The notes under the pieces are model-generated. The model ran no database searches, was not told the origin of the DNA, and saw only the letters and a list, made by a program, of their open reading frames with translations. From Herpomyces periplanetae (taxonomy: Eukaryota; Ascomycota; Laboulbeniomycetes; Herpomycetales; Herpomycetaceae), in NCBI GenBank assembly GCA_009733715.1, contig WMKJ01000055.1:24596-88595 (forward strand): DNA of 64,000 nt, given 5' to 3'. Below are positions 1 through 10,461 of the stretch, one piece after another. The position numbers were made by a program, and so were the translations under genes. Positions within the stretch are counted from its first letter, which is position 1, and every line of letters begins with the position of its first letter.

Positions 1-779
1 TTACGAATAGATTAAACAAACGTCCTCCTATACTTATTCACTCTCTCTGATCCCGAGAAATGCTCTGTTTTCAATAACATCCAATATTATTTATCGAGAA
101 TCGGTATTATTTGTTAAAGTCTTTGGTTATTTGATATCCTTCATAACATACATGTATACATTGCTTCTCTCTCAGCAATATTCCGATAATAAACCCATAT
201 TGTCTCGTGTTTTTTCTTCATATCAAAATTCTCCTTTCAATCGAAATCGAATGGTTCAATTCATCTTTGCTTCAAGTCTTCTTGTACTATTTATCATGTC
301 CATATTTACCATGGTTAAAACTTTTCCTGGCCAGAATTACCCTATGCACTTTTTCTGGGACAATTAATGAACATCTCAATCCTTCTTTAAACTTCCTTTC
401 CTAACAAAACTCCAGATTCAATATAAAATAACAGATACATTGAATATCAATTCCCAACTTAGCCGGTAAAGCTTCATAAACAATTTCCCATAATTTTCAA
501 ATTTTCACTTTCGGCACAACCCGCTTCGGTCCGACGTTACTTTTATCCGGATTACTTATCAATAAATCTCACAGAAGCCAAATTGGTCGTGAGCCACTTT
601 GTGGCGTCCGGAGAAAATTATTCCCAAACCGTTACGAGTTTACGCGTAAATTTAGCGAAAATGCACGCGGATGCGTTGGAGTAAATTGGTTAATTATTTT
701 TGAAAAAAAAATATTTTAAAAGTTTTTGATACTTGAGGAGTTTGCATTTGAACAATTTCGATTGAAAAGACTTGAAAAA
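1..779. other. Intergenic region upstream of RPN6
   Basis: No convincing gene. Short open stretches here (for example 131-367) lack an ATG start and resemble no family I know. The last 200 bases form the RPN6 promoter and 5' leader. They include the small inverted repeat GCCAC-TTT-GTGGC at 593-605, whose GTGGC core resembles the core of the yeast proteasome control element GGTGGCAAA without its flanks. An A/T-rich run lies just before the start codon. Confidence 0.6.
593..605. promoter_or_regulatory. GTGGC inverted repeat in the RPN6 promoter
   Basis: A perfect 5-bp inverted repeat, GCCAC-TTT-GTGGC, sits about 175 bp before the RPN6 start. Yeast proteasome genes are controlled by Rpn4 through GGTGGCAAA; only the GTGGC core is shared, here in both orientations. 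A regulatory role is inference. Confidence 0.25.
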
Positions 780-2066
780 ATGACGACGAAGTCGCCCTCG
801 CTAACTCAAATTACCGCCAATATTTCAAAAGCGCGTACCCTATCCAAGGAAAATCCAAGTGAGGCAGAAGCTTTGTACAAGTCAGTATTAAATGAAAAGA
901 TCGGCACTTCCGATGTCGCGGTAAAAAATTTGGAAAATGCTTTAATGGGTTTAGGACAACTCTATCGTGATCAAGCTCGCTATACAGATCTTGCTCAACT
1001 GGTTGCGACAACCCGCGATACGTTTTCCGGGTCAGCTAAGGCTAAGACGGCCAAACTAGTTCGTCAATTGTTGGATTTATTTGGACAAACCCCCGAGACA
1101 ACTGATCTACAAATCTCTGTTGTTAAGTCTTGCATTGAATGGACCTTATCCGAGCGTCGAAGTTTTCTCCGTCAGGCTTTGGAAACACGCTTAGTCGCTT
1201 TGTACATGCAAAAACAAGCTTGGTTTGACGCTCTATCCTTGATTAATACCCTTTTACGACAATTAAAACGTTTAGATGATAAGTTAATGCTCGTCGAAGT
1301 TCAATTACTTGAATCTCGTGTCTATCATGCTATTCGTAATTTTTCAAAAGCCAAAGCTGCTTTGACCTCTGCTAGAACTTCTGCTGCTTCAGTTTACACA
1401 CCCCCGTTACTTCAGTCAGGTCTGGACATGCAAAGTGGCATGCTTCACGCTGAAGATCGTGATTTTACCACGGCTTATTCTTACTTTGTTGAGGCCGTAG
1501 AAGGTTACCATTCGTTAGATGAAACTGAAAAGGCTACCTGCGCTTTTCAGTATATGCTTTTATGTAAAATTATGCTTAATATGACTGACGAAGTATCCCA
1601 ATTGATGAGGTCTTCCCACGCTGCCAAATACGCGGGAAAAAAACTTGATGCCATGAAGGCCGTTGCCAAAGCTCATGCAGACCGGTCTCTGGAAGAATAC
1701 GAAAAAGCACTTACAACTTATCGCTATGAATTGGGTTGTGACAGATTCATTGCAAATCACCTTCGCAGGTTGTACGACACAATGCTCGAACAGAATTTGA
1801 TAAAAGTAATCGAACCTTACAGCCGCGTTGAAATTGATCATGTAGCTCGTATGGTGGGTTTGGATACTCAACAGGTTGAGCGTAAACTCAGCCAAATGAT
1901 CCTCGATAAAATAATCGTCGGTATACTCGATCAAGGTAGCTCATGTTTGATTATCTTCGACGAAGCGCCCCGTGATGGAGCTTACGACGCTGCCTTGGAG
2001 ACAATAGGAAAATTGAGCAACGTTGTCGATGTGTTGTACACTAGCAAAGCAGCGCTTTTGGATTGA
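780..2066 (+). CDS. RPN6: 26S proteasome lid subunit Rpn6 (PSMD11 family)
   Basis: Rpn6 is a scaffold of the 19S regulatory lid that clamps the lid to the base and the 20S core in proteasomes of nucleus and cytosol. The product is 428 residues, the usual family length (about 420-435). It has an N-terminal solenoid of helical TPR-like repeats (roughly residues 20-300; for example LMGLGQLYRDQ and YMQKQAWFDALSLINTLLRQL) and a C-terminal PCI winged helix (about 300-395; EPYSRVEIDHVARMVGLD). The frame is open upstream to a TTG at 726, but the first ATG, at 780, gives the family N-terminus (MTTKSPSLTQI). It is a single exon. Identification rests on residue patterns across the whole length, and I am confident of it. 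Confidence 0.93.
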   Translation: MTTKSPSLTQITANISKARTLSKENPSEAEALYKSVLNEKIGTSDVAVKNLENALMGLGQLYRDQARYTDLAQLVATTRDTFSGSAKAKTAKLVRQLLDLFGQTPETTDLQISVVKSCIEWTLSERRSFLRQALETRLVALYMQKQAWFDALSLINTLLRQLKRLDDKLMLVEVQLLESRVYHAIRNFSKAKAALTSARTSAASVYTPPLLQSGLDMQSGMLHAEDRDFTTAYSYFVEAVEGYHSLDETEKATCAFQYMLLCKIMLNMTDEVSQLMRSSHAAKYAGKKLDAMKAVAKAHADRSLEEYEKALTTYRYELGCDRFIANHLRRLYDTMLEQNLIKVIEPYSRVEIDHVARMVGLDTQQVERKLSQMILDKIIVGILDQGSSCLIIFDEAPRDGAYDAALETIGKLSNVVDVLYTSKAALLD

Positions 2067-2258
2067 TGGACATACGCGCTTCCCCTTTCGTCATTTGTCT
2101 TACCTGCCGGTGTTGATATTGTTGATGCCACATTTATGGTCACCACGAACTTGAAAATAACTTCTCCATGTGTTGCCGGTTCGCCCTTCTCCCTCTCTTT
2201 GCAACTTATACCTCTCATTTAATTTTACAGGCTTGTACTGTTGCCCGTCTTCGAAATC

Positions 2259-2948
2259 ATGTCTGGCTCACGAACTTCATCCCGTCGTTCTCATTCGTCC
2301 AGGTCAACCTCCGGAAAACCGCTTCCCCCTCTTCCAGTTCATTTCATTAACGTACGTATTATGACTACCGACCGTATGCCTCATTTGCACTTTTTAATGT
2401 TTCCTTAAATCTTCCCAACTAATTGATTCGCATCAATCATAATCTTCTAATAGCACCTCTTATCTTACTCGTACATCCGTAATTGGATTTCTTTCTTCAA
2501 ATCGAGTCCCTACTTTGTGAAGTTTCGTTTTCCTCTACAAAATGCCTATTATCGATTCATTCGTCCACTTGTTCCGTTGCTTCTCTTTCCCTACAGACTA
2601 TGGGCTCCGTATTTAGTTTTTCTAGACAAATTGGCTGTCAAAGTTCTCAAAATCATTGAGCATTGCTCATCCTCCTTGAAACGTAACATCATCACGTTAA
2701 GATACTACTTTGCCAATATCCTAAGCCTTTCACGCATCGCTCAAGCGCATATCGCCGTTTACATGAAAAAAGTATACGACGACGAATCTTCTACCGCTCC
2801 CGTTAAACACCGTCGTAACACAATCTCTACCCGAATAACACGAAACTTGTACACCCTCATAAGGGTAGAACTTCGCCTTACCAGCGACTTTTTGCGTTTC
2901 ATTGCCGATATCTTGTCAAAGCCTACGCTGCCTTCGTCGCAAATTTGA
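2259..2948 (+). CDS. Fungal perilipin (Cap20/MPL1 family), lipid-droplet protein
   Basis: Two exons, 2259-2351 and 2454-2948, flank a 102-nt phase-0 intron (GTACGTA donor, TTCTAATAG acceptor with a CTAAY branch point). The spliced product has 195 residues. It begins MSGSRTSSRRSHSSRS, a Ser/Arg-rich head. Next comes FINHLLSYSYIRNWISFFK followed by SSPYFVKF, which matches the conserved opening of fungal perilipins (FLTHLLSYPVV..-INTFKSNPYG). An amphipathic segment (PYRLWAPYLVFLDKLAVKVL) corresponds to the family's YQYVSPYVKRADDLGDKTL. The C-terminus (RLTSDFLRFIADIL) also fits. Such proteins coat lipid droplets and protect stored triglyceride. The gene is visible only after splicing because exon 2 alone has no ATG at its start. 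Confidence 0.82.
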
Positions 2949-3168
2949 GGTGTTCCACCCGATAACTTTTCACTATGGCCAAATGTAGCCTTCAGATTAT
3001 ATCTTCGTGTTATTAATAGTGAATAGTGAGTTACACTGGCGCGCGTGCACACGCTTGGATGGTCTTGATTAGAATTTCAGGTTATCCTATTCTCCTGTAA
3101 TATGTAATTCTCCTCGCAACTCATTGACTCGTACACAAGCTAGTTCACCCATGTTTCTATCTGCTTCC

Positions 3169-3869
3169 TTATTTAGGCCACGCTTTCCAGTTGCGGCCAT
3201 GTCCCGACTAGAATTAAGTACCGTTAGCTCTATACGAACTTGTGTTCGCTTTACTACTGTACTGTGCACAATTAAAATACTTACACGTCGCCATGATTGG
3301 ATTAAATCTCCCATGCCTTTCATAGCTTGCCTAATGGTTTCCTGACGTTGCGGTATACGACGTTCCCACGCGTGCCCTTTAACGCGCGATCCCAATCGTG
3401 AACCCCGCAAATTGGGCCGTAAGCCCGGCATGCTTAACAATTTTTCCTCTCGAAACTTTGCAGGTCGTACTAACTTCCATTCTTTGGGGTAGGTTTCTAG
3501 AAGTTCTGATAATCCATGAGTTTCAGCAGCTTTTACTAGGTTAATCCGCTGTCGTGGTGTATAAACCGGTCCATACCATCGATGCGTCAACGGATTTTTC
3601 CACGCAGCAAACGGAGGTCGTGCTACTTCTTCGCGTGTGTACGCATCAATTCGCTCTTCTACACGGTGTAAATCTGCTCGTGTGCTGGCCGTAAACTCAC
3701 TATCGTGCACACTTAACCGTTTCCAGATATCTGCCCGAGCCAACGTTACCTCACGCGCTATTGCTTTAGCCGGATATCGTGCGAAAAAATTTTGCAATTC
3801 TTTGGGTAAACCTCGAGCCTTTTCAATCAACTGCTCGCGTGTCATCATGGCTTCGCCCTGTTTTTCCAT
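3169..3869 (-). CDS. Mitochondrial large ribosomal subunit protein mL59 (yeast Mrpl25)
   Basis: Two exons on the minus strand, 3869-3285 and 3207-3169, are joined across a 77-nt intron (GTAAGT donor at 3284, TTCTAG acceptor at 3208). The product has 207 residues and ends GHGRNWKAWPK. It is a structural protein of the mitochondrial 54S subunit. Recognisable pieces are LPKELQNFFARYPAKAI near the start, then AAWKNPLTHRWYGPVYTPRQ and a basic stretch LLSMPGLRPNLRGSRLGSRV, in the same order as Mrpl25 (LPLKLKSFFQRYP ... NPVTQRFHDPKYSLRR ... ). Without splicing the frame reads into unrelated sequence. The start could also be one of the Met codons at residues 8-9. It lies tail to tail with the perilipin gene. 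Confidence 0.82.
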
Positions 3870-5464
3870 ATCTTCTTAGTATAATTTAAAAATTTTCTTT
3901 TATGCCAGAATTCCATCCCAATAAGTTCGTATTTTCTTTTACCAATAAGTCACATGATTGGCTGCTTAGTTGTCATCGGATAATTCAAAATGCCGCTGGG
4001 GCTGTGATGGATAGGAGGCTTTGGGCTTGTATTGGTTCCTATTTTTTCTGAGTTTTTAACTTCTTTGAACAAGATTAACAATAATGATGGTTGAGAATGA
4101 ATTGACCCTGTTAATCAGTTAAAAGTGTTTACTACACTATAACTTAGCGCAGATTTTGGTAAGGGAACTTTTGACTGGCGATTAGGAAGTGCTGCTTTTT
4201 GGATTAGCTATTAAAGAGTCGGGTGTCTGTTCCTATCATTTGTAAGATTCCATGTTGTTGAAATTTAGAATTCTTGTGCAATATTACCTCTAAAGTAATC
4301 GTGTAGTTTTTGACCAATCCGATATTTATAAAGCAGGATTTAAATGACCTGAATTGGTCGATGTACAATATATAAACGTAGCTAATGAATGCATTCTTGA
4401 ATAATTAAACACCATTTATTAACCGTCGGAGTGATGACAATAGATACATATAAAACTAAGCTAGAAACTTTAAGTTCTGTGGTCATGAAACCAAAGAAGA
4501 GTTTGCGGCTACACATAATAAAATTAGTAAAACTGTACAACAGGAACTTCAAGCAATTTGTTCATCAACACCAATATTCCCAATTTCCATAATTAAAACG
4601 AGCAGTTCTGTCCATTAACTAGAACTAAATAGGTTATTTAAGCTCCCCATTTCGCCAACTGGATACTTCATGTCAAAAATCAACCTCCAATGGCTCTAAC
4701 TTAAATTTCCAAAGTTCCTCAGCCACGGAACAACAATAAACCTCCCCGGCGTCCCATTAATAAGCAAAATTCATTTAAAGTCACATGAACTACAAACATA
4801 CCTTAAAGCTATGACGTATTCTCACTACTACCGAGCAAAAAACATGTTGAGAAGTCCGGATAATTTAATGATCCGAATGTGTGTCATGTGACTTTCTCGA
4901 AAAGTTTTAATTTGCAGCTTGAAATTGCGCGTTTTTTAAAAATATAAAGTTAAATCTACATTTCTTGGAGACTTCATTGAGTCTTCTACGCATTTACTTC
5001 TAATTGGTTGTCGAGGTCAATGCAGCTCACCTTTTTATTGTAAGTGTTGAGCTACAACCTGAATATTTTATGTATCGGGAGAAATTAATTGGACTGGGTA
5101 AGGCCGCCTAGATCCTAGAGTGTTCGATAGACTACTGCTAGCATGAACTAAATTAACCAGGGACAAGGTTGTTTCACCAAAGATCTCAGCTAAAAGTATA
5201 AGAGAATCCAATTTTTATAAACCTTAAAAGGCTAATTTTATATACACACTATTCTGAAGTTAGCCAGACATACAATCTTATTCAACTTGGCTTGACTTTT
5301 TAGTCTGTAGCGTAGTTTCATGGATTTATTATCTTCCTTTCCGAAGATTTTAAATTTAAAGGAATATTAATCATTATTTTAGGCTTTCGCTGATATTGAA
5401 TAATTGGCAAAAGTCTTAACGTCTACTATCACGCGGACACAAACTTGTCCGGACCGAAGGATCA
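3870..5464. other. 1.6-kb AT-rich spacer between mL59 and malic enzyme
   Basis: I see no coding frame of useful length, no tRNA-like cloverleaf and no repeat here. The only marked elements are three RTCACRTG-type sites (3950-3957, 4781-4788, 4884-4891) and an ACCAAT box at 3941. The region presumably carries the divergent promoters of mL59 (minus) and malic enzyme (plus). Confidence 0.55.
3950..3957. promoter_or_regulatory. RTCACRTG-type site (TCACATGA) upstream of mL59
   Basis: An 8-bp TCACATGA site lies 81 bp before the mL59 start codon, next to an ACCAAT box at 3941. It matches the Cbf1/CDEI-type consensus RTCACRTG, which recurs in at least eight intergenic regions of this window. Confidence 0.4.
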
Positions 5465-7844
5465 ATGCTGAACAGAATGACAGTGGGGCGAAGAATAAAC
5501 AAGGATATTTGTACGCAGTTAACTCAGATAAGTCGAATAAATGTCCGTGATACTATAGAAACACTAGGTATTTCGGGAGAAAACCTGTTACCCGGTGAGC
5601 GCATTAGCTTGCGAAGGCTTCTAGGTGTCCAGCAGAATTTTTCACCCTGCAAGTTTTCCTTCTTCAGTAATCGCGTGTTCAGGCCCCTACCATCGCAACG
5701 TATACTATTCCGTTCCATACACTCATCTACTATTCGTTCTATTGCCATACAAAATCGCCATTTTGCCGTACCAGTATCGGCGTCATCTTCATACGAACCA
5801 GCCATGTCGGGAAGTGATAATCATGACAGTGTAGCTAGTAATGCTGCCGTCAAACAGTTCAGGTAAGTAACAGGCCTTGTCATATCTTATAGATATGAGA
5901 TACCTGTTTTTCGGACAATCTTGTTAACCGCTCTTTCACTTTAGTTTTGATACATCACTTTCGTTGGAAGCGCGAAAGTCAAAAGGTGTATATGGTCTAT
6001 TACCGCCAATCGTAGAGACTTACGACACTCAAGACGAACGATGTTAGTACTTCATATTTTATATACCGTATACGTCTTTCTGCCATTTATGTATGAGTGT
6101 ACTGGATTCTATTTGGACATTCTCGAGTAGTTGAAAACGTGAAATATGTTGACATAATTAACTTTGAAACATTTACGTTCATTTTCTGCTAGGTCTACGT
6201 TTACTCAATTCCAAAACTACATCGTTGGAAAAATATCAGTTTCTTTCTTGCATACGCGTCTCCAACGTTGATCTGTTCTACCGTTTAATGAGCAAACACT
6301 TCAAGGTGCGTGTGTAGAGATACATGGAACATTGGGCAAAAGTTGACACTTACACTCAATAATAGTTGTTAAATCCCTTGGTTTATACACCCACGGTTGG
6401 CGAAGCCTGTGAGAAATGGTCTGAAATCTACACCCATCCAGAGGGCCTATACATTTCATACACTGATAAAGGGAATCTCCGTTCTATTATAAAGAACTGG
6501 CCGAATAAAGTTGAAATAACCGTCATCACAGATGGCTCACGTATTCTCGGACTTGGGGATTTGGGTGTTAATGGAATGGGTATTCCAGTTGGCAAACTTG
6601 CCTTGTATACAGCGTGCGCAGGAATCAAGCCAACAGCAACGCTACCCTTGATGGTGGACTTTGGAACGAACAACGAACAACTACTCAAGCATCCCCTTTA
6701 CCTAGGGCACAAAGTTAGTCGTGTATCTCAAGATGAAGAAATCGAGTTTCTTGACGAACTGATGGAAGCGTTAACTGAACGTTGGCCAGATATAATTATT
6801 CAGTATGAGGATTGGAAGAATCCTTTTACATCACTTCGTCGGTACAGGCACAAGTATGCTATGTTCAACGATGATGTACAAGGAACAGGATCGGTGATTA
6901 TGGCGGGATTTATCAATGCATTAAAACAAAGTAACATTCCTCTAAAGGAGCATCGGGCAGTGTTCTTTGGAAGTGGTAGTGCAGCAGTGGGAGTAGCTCG
7001 AGAAATTGTAGAGAACATTAAATCTCACGGAATCGACGAAGATGATGCACGCAAGATGTTTTGGTTTGTTGATTCACGGGGTCTGGTCACTATGGACCGA
7101 GGAGATAAGTTAGCAGAGCACAAATTATACTTTGCTCGAACTGATAACAATGGAAAACAGTATTCCAACTTGTTGGCAGTTATTGACTATGTTCGGCCAA
7201 CTATTCTTATGGGTTTCTCGACGGTGGGAGGAGCGTTTACGAAAGAAGTAATTGAAAAAATGGCATCATTGAATGATAGACCGATAATATTTCCTTTGAG
7301 CAATCCGTCGAATCACTCGGAATGTTCATTTGAAGATGCTATACGTTATACACATGGAAAATGTGTTTTTGCAGCAGGTTCACCCTTTGATCCAGTAACC
7401 TTTGAAGGAAAGGTATACGAGGCAAGTCAAGGCAATAATATGTATGTATTTCCTGCTATTGGCTTGGGAGCTATCTGCTGTCAGGCGAAACAAGTAACAC
7501 AAAGCATGATATATGGTTCAGCAATTGCGTTGGCGGACTGTGTGCTTCCATCGGAATTTCAACGAAGTTTACTCTATCCGGATATGGATCGGATTCGTGA
7601 AGTAAGCGCAAATGTAGCCGTGAAGGTTATTCGAGAAGCACAAAAAGCCGGGGTGGATGGGAATACCGTTTTACGTGATATGAATGATGATCAACTATTA
7701 AATTTTCTCAAACACGAAATGTACGATCCATTTTCCGTGGCATCTATTGACATGAGAAGTTCCAAAAATTTGGATGTGACGTCCGTTAAGTCCACCAATT
7801 TGCATGATAAATCAGGAGATAATGACGTAAAAGCTGTACTTTAA
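5465..7844 (+). CDS. NAD(P)-dependent malic enzyme, probably mitochondrial
   Basis: The enzyme decarboxylates L-malate to pyruvate, reducing NAD(P)+. Four exons are inferred: 5465-5862, 5945-6042, 6193-6305 and 6366-7844, with consensus introns (GTAAGT..TTTAG, GTTAGT..GCTAG, GTGCGT..AATAG). Splicing gives ARKSKGVYGLLPP, then LEKYQFLSCIRV, then NPLVYTPTVGEAC, in family order. Diagnostic motifs follow: ITDGSRILGLGDLGVNGMGI, metal-site YAMFNDDVQGTG, nucleotide fold FFGSGSAAVGVA, and FALSNPS-like IIFPLSNPSNHSEC. From the ATG at 5465 the protein is 695 residues. The Arg/Ser-rich segment before residue 114 (PSQRILFRSIHSSTIRSI) looks like a mitochondrial presequence. A second ATG at 5804 (MSGSDNHD) would give 582 residues, the length of the mature enzyme. 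The exact first codon is uncertain. Confidence 0.9.
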
Positions 7845-8759
7845 TGTCAGTATATGTTGGGTTAATGATACGATACGGCAATTAACCCAGTCATTGCAAT
7901 ATAGTTGCGAGAAAGGTCTCGTGGTTTATAGGTGCATATACATGAAAAAATTTATTGAATTTAGCCCAATCAACATGGAGAATATTGTGTGCACAATTAT
8001 CACAAGTTTTTAAATAATCAACTTATGCGCTGTGACATAACCAGCGTATATGTTGAATAGGTAAGATAGGATAGATCGACGTAGGTTAACAGTTATCCTA
8101 ACTACATGACACAAGTTGATTATAAGATTGTAAAACTTATCAGAAGTAGTAAGTGAATATTTGTAAAATTGAAATTATATTGTGATTTGTATGTGTATAT
8201 ATATGTAGGTATATGCAGTGCGGCGAGATTTATGATGGTATAAAGAGAAGGGACAATGGAACCCTAAAATACCACAGTATATCTTCTTGGTGTGAAGATA
8301 ATCCGAGTATATTTTCGTTCTGATATGCTTGTCGCAAGTGTACAACGTTAAAGAGTTACAACGAGCAAATCGAAATTCAAACTTCGCGCATCAAAATAAG
8401 ATTTAGGGAGGATGATGTTGGCAGGAACAAGTTTGGACCAAAAGGGCTACCTCCCATAATTGGTAAGCAGAAAAGTGGAGATAGAATAAGACGAGACGAG
8501 GTACAAATGTTGAGATGTGGGGTAAAGTAGTGGGGAAGGTGCTCTGTTAGGATGAGACGAGGGGTAAAGATGGGGTTGTGATGGAAAATGGGAAGGAACG
8601 AGATGAATAGTGCCGTAAATTCTTGTCATATTCACACAAGCCACCGAGTACTTTCAAGTACAACTGGTGCTGTATGAATGAATCTTTAAGATTGAAAGTG
8701 TTTGGGCATTTCAACCGGTATAAAATAAATTGGAATAAATTGATAAAATAATTAAAGTT
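7845..8759. other. Intergenic region, malic enzyme to RCR-like gene
   Basis: This is the convergent 3' flank of two genes. Positions 8400-8640 are strongly purine-rich on the plus strand (runs such as GGGGAAGG and GATGAGACGAGG). I see no gene or RNA. Confidence 0.5.
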
Positions 8760-9366
8760 TCAGACTTTGTCGGGAGTATTATCGGATTCAACAGGTCGTG
8801 AGGTACTTCGAGTATATGCGGGAGCAGGATGAGGAGGAACTTGACCGGATAATTCAATGGGCGGATTTGCTGTATTGTTCATATAAGGACGAGGCAGACT
8901 AGTAGTAGGAGCTGTGGCAGAGTAAGGTGGAGCAGGAATATTGGTTGATGGGTACGAATAAGAATAAGTTGAGTAAGACGGAGCAGATGAAAATCGAGAC
9001 ACCCATCGGGTACCATAGTATGGAGGAAGATTTAATCTACGTCGTCGGCGAGAGGAAAAAAAGCTGAATTGTTGTGAAATAATTGAGTTAATATGAGAAC
9101 AAAACAAGTAAACACGACGGAAGATGTTCATGAGAAGTATAAGTAAATGATATACATACGTATACATGGTGAACAAAATGAAAAAACCAAGCAAGACTAA
9201 ACCCAAGATTAGCCATCGCATCCAATCATCCCATAAACTACGACAGTAGATAACACCATCAGAAGCTCGATAGTAGCATCTATATCGCAAAAATTAGTAG
9301 AGAGTCCCAGTTCATTTAAAATGACAAACGAAGTACAAACCGATCCCGCCTAACGAGAATTACCAT
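8760..9366 (-). CDS. RCR-type membrane protein (Congo-red-resistance family)
   Basis: Three exons on the minus strand are inferred: 9366-9341, 9279-9160 and 9063-8760 (introns 61 and 96 nt; GTTTGT..TATAG and GTATGT..TTCAG, both phase 2). The 149-residue product starts MVILVRRDRCYYRASDG. It has a two-cysteine ectodomain (C10, C21), one membrane segment (about 31-48, LILGLVLLGFFILF), then the hallmark basic block SSRRRRRLNLPPYYGTRW (52-69) and a Pro/Ser/Tyr-rich tail. Yeast Rcr1/Rcr2 sit in the ER and endosome-vacuole membrane and influence chitin deposition and permease sorting, using PY motifs to bind Rsp5; PPYY here fits a PY motif. The middle intron leaves the frame open, so the unspliced frame looks like a longer protein. 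Confidence 0.75.
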
Positions 9367-9586
9367 AATGATGATAAAACTCTTCAAAGTAAAACAAAGG
9401 CACACACACGAGCAGAATCACCTTGAACTGATAAAAATAATCCACGTTTGTTACTGTGCGAGCAAATCGTTAAAATATTTTTGAGAACTTGCCGCCAACC
9501 TGTGAAAAATCCGCTTCGACTGTAAAGGCTTATATACTTTTCGGAGGCTTAGTCAGCCAACCAGAAGCGAATCAAGTAAAACGGTA

Positions 9587-9787
9587 ATGGTGATTCGGAG
9601 GATCAAATTTTTTGATAATTGTTACGATTGCAAAATTGAACGGTACCGACCTGATAATATGTGCATGCGGTGCGTAAATAGGGTCAAAATATTTTACACT
9701 ACTAAACATTTGCGGCGGACCTTGGGATTAAATTTACGCAAGTTCATCATGCACAGTGTGAAAGAAATCCTTGAAAGAATTGGCTAA
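9587..9787 (+). CDS. Small Cys-containing open frame, unrecognised
   Basis: From its ATG this 66-codon frame gives a very basic product with a Cys pair array (NCYDCKIERY then NMCMRCVNRV), that is CX2C-X12-CX2C, which could bind zinc. I do not recognise a family. It is divergent from the RCR-like gene, whose start lies 220 bp away. It may be a genuine small gene, one exon of a longer one, or chance. Confidence 0.22.
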   Translation: MVIRRIKFFDNCYDCKIERYRPDNMCMRCVNRVKIFYTTKHLRRTLGLNLRKFIMHSVKEILERIG

Positions 9788-10461
9788 TGTATGAACGTGT
9801 CTATTAACTTTTTACTATACGTGATTAATCTTTGCGTGAGCAAGATAACGGGTTGCAGTAACAATGCATACCATTGTTAAACATTGATTGATCAGACGTG
9901 CTTTAAACCACTAGCACGGTGATTGAAAGTGGGCTAAGCTTAACGTGGTTTCACTCTTAGATACACTGAAATGGAACCTTTACACACGTGAATTACAACG
10001 GCTTAAAATATATGAAAGCAAGGATGACAGAATTGATGAAAAAAACGTATAACTTTGCGTTCAAAACGATTTTGAGGTATAGAGCGTTTGAATTGTCTCA
10101 TCATTAACAGCACTACGACTACACAAATACAGTCGAACAACGATATTACGGCCTAAATTAACCATGTTTTACGCAGGGATAAATCTGTTTAAATGACCCT
10201 CCAATCGTATTTGCTATACACACTCGATTAATCAAACAAAAGATGAGGCCAAGTAAAAAAATCGGTAGCGCTTTTTATGTCACTTCCCATTTAATAAAGA
10301 AAAGTTTGCTTGCCGTGAGTACATCAGCCCAGCATCCCAATTCACTGGTACACTTTCCCACGAAAAACTGGTCTCGTAGAGTAAATTAACGGTACAGCAG
10401 CTATGGTGACAGCGAATGGCACAGCTTGTTTCAAGTTAAATTTTGAGCTTGCGTAAAGGAA
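9788..10461. other. Intergenic region 3' of ARL8
   Basis: AT-rich sequence with no coding frame, repeat or RNA gene that I can support. Confidence 0.5.

Noticed and set aside
2759-3052. Minus-strand frame opposite perilipin exon 2
   Set aside because: It is the antisense shadow of a supported gene.
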